A stretch of 64,000 bases of DNA from Bugula neritina (taxonomy: Eukaryota; Bryozoa; Gymnolaemata; Cheilostomatida; Bugulidae): contig OZ037765.1 in assembly GCA_964035545.1 (NCBI GenBank), positions 16,486,698 to 16,550,697 on the forward strand, in the 5' to 3' direction. Positions 62,801 to 64,000 of this stretch are shown piece by piece (the stretch's first letter is position 1; each line of letters starts with the position of its first letter). Below the pieces are notes generated by a model. That model saw only the letters and a list, made by a program, of their open reading frames with translations. It had not been told where the DNA came from and did no database searches. The translations under genes and the position numbers were made by a program.

Positions 62801-63894
62801 CCTTTTTGTTTAACTTGGCAGTAGTTTAATTCAGTAAGATTATTATCTAGTTGTAGCTCTTGCTTGAAATATTTTGATAAAAATAGGAAGTTTTAAATAT
62901 GACTATCTTTTAAAAGTATATATTTTGTTTTCACAAGCATTTTATTTGTTTCCAAAATTATTTTTGTAATATACTTGGTATCTCACTGAAGTAACTTCTT
63001 GTAATAATGTTGCTGATAGGAACTGCAGATACTCCCCTCTCATACAGTGTGACTATTGTCCTCTTCTCTTTCATATGGACTGCTTGAATCCGCCACTGAC
63101 TGTATTGCCTACAGGGAGGTGGATGTGCCCAAACCATGCTGAGCACATCATTGTAAGTCTTTTGCAAGGCAAGAAGTAGTTACTTATCGTATAAGCATGT
63201 AGCTGTGTCACAAAGTTGGTGTACAGTGTGGCGGTTCGTTTAGAAATATATGGTATCTGAAAATACAAAAGTATCTTTCTCTGCCAGATTTAGAGATGAG
63301 ATTTCCTGTAGTGGTATAATTAATGGCCTTTGTTTAGCTGTGTGGTTTATAAGAATTTTATTATTGAACTCCACTTTAAAAATAAAGCAACTGCTTTTAT
63401 ATTAACTTGATACATAGTCTCGAAAATTTCATTGCATTCCATACTGAGTATGAATCATGTAGAACTGACATAGTGCAATAAACAATGGACTAAGTATATA
63501 AACAAGTATGGCCAATAATAGGTTGCCCTAAATATAAGTGTTATAAGTTTAGGTTAATAACAAATGAGTAAGGTATATATAATTATTTATAAAGTAGAAT
63601 TTGGAACATCCTGACTTCCCTGGTTCCACTGTGGCTAACAATTCTTGTTCAGTTAGCTCTAAATTTCACTTCCTTGTTTTTTCTTGCATTTTAGGATGAA
63701 AAGTTGCTTGCTAGCAGCTCAGTTACTGAGAAAATCAAGCTATACGACAGATATTGCGGGGCTGTTGATCAGCACACTGTAAAAATGGCTTTCCTGAAAA
63801 AAGTGCACCGGCAACACCCTCCCTTTAGAATGAAAACCGTAGCTGCCAGACGGGAGACAATTGAAGTTCCAGAGGCTATACGAGCTCATTACAA
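59893..63894 (+). CDS. PHF12: PHD finger protein 12 (PHF12/Pf1), N-terminal part; continues past window
   Basis: Coding exons: 59893-59949, 60101-60291, 60910-60991, 61973-62141, 62449-62572, 63020-63152, 63695-63894 (AA|GTATGT donor, phase 2), 318 codons so far. PHD finger 1 at about residues 57-104 ([13 protein letters not shown], then FHLQC and WLCHKC), almost identical to human. Residues 111-166 hold a SIN3-interaction-like helix ([13 protein letters not shown]), followed by GTSKRK matching the human PGSSKRRR junction. PHD finger 2 at about 203-247 ([30 protein letters not shown]). Then [20 protein letters not shown], the conserved segment after PHD2. PHF12 bridges SIN3 histone-deacetylase complexes and MRG15 to chromatin. 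Start chosen at the first ATG with a conserved N-terminal pattern ([14 protein letters not shown]). The linker between the fingers is about 100 residues against about 190 in human. The C-terminal FHA part is outside the window. Confidence 0.95.
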
Positions 63895-64000
63895 GTATGT
63901 ATAAACTGTGCCAGAAGTGAGGGTCTGCTTTATTTTAACAGGCAATAGTTTTATTTTCCACATGCTTTTTACATATTTTTACAAATATTATTGGTCTATT

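Overview
This window is intron-rich, AT-rich animal nuclear DNA. Every gene is broken by GT-AG introns, and the exons translate into conserved metazoan proteins. There are no operons and no bacterial signals. The phylum cannot be fixed from sequence alone. Small exons in 0.1-3 kb introns, tRNA-derived SINEs, decayed LINEs and hAT-type MITEs fit an invertebrate; a lophotrochozoan is only a guess. Exons were assembled by hand from splice sites, reading phase and recalled family sequence. The three complete multi-exon genes and the two-exon POLR2L all close in phase (DHX15 734 codons, ZnT 384, ARID5-B 1092, POLR2L 69).

Layout. (1) 1747-10278 (+): an ARID5-type AT-hook/ARID regulator (ARID5-A), 5' end not in the window. 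(2) 15375-28906 (-): a second, complete ARID5 paralog (ARID5-B) in convergent orientation. The two share intron positions and phases but show patchy near-identity, as expected from gene conversion between inverted copies. (3) 30235-40253 (-): DHX15/Prp43 DEAH-box splicing helicase, 14 coding exons. (4) 44417-45500 (+): POLR2L/RPB10, the small zinc-binding subunit of RNA polymerases I, II and III, in two exons; each exon is too short to stand out as an open frame. (5) 46270-56952 (-): a SLC30A1 (ZnT1)-like zinc exporter with a candidate mutually exclusive exon. (6) 59893 to past the right edge (+): PHF12/Pf1, a double-PHD SIN3-associated corepressor, N-terminal 318 codons.

Between and inside the genes are two hAT-like MITEs with matching terminal inverted repeats. 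One sits in a DHX15 intron; the other ends 17 nt before POLR2L exon 2 and so supplies much of its 3' splice-site neighbourhood. There are also four copies of a tRNA-like SINE, two decayed LINE reverse-transcriptase fragments, five blocks of hexamer-like cryptic simple sequence, a TA microsatellite, and an isolated perfect hairpin.

The genes are not one pathway. ARID5, PHF12 and POLR2L act in transcription and chromatin, DHX15 in splicing and ribosome biogenesis, ZnT1 in zinc export. I did not find a wholly new system. The strongest leads are the ARID5 inverted-paralog conversion pattern, the MITE at the POLR2L acceptor, and the alternative ZnT exon.
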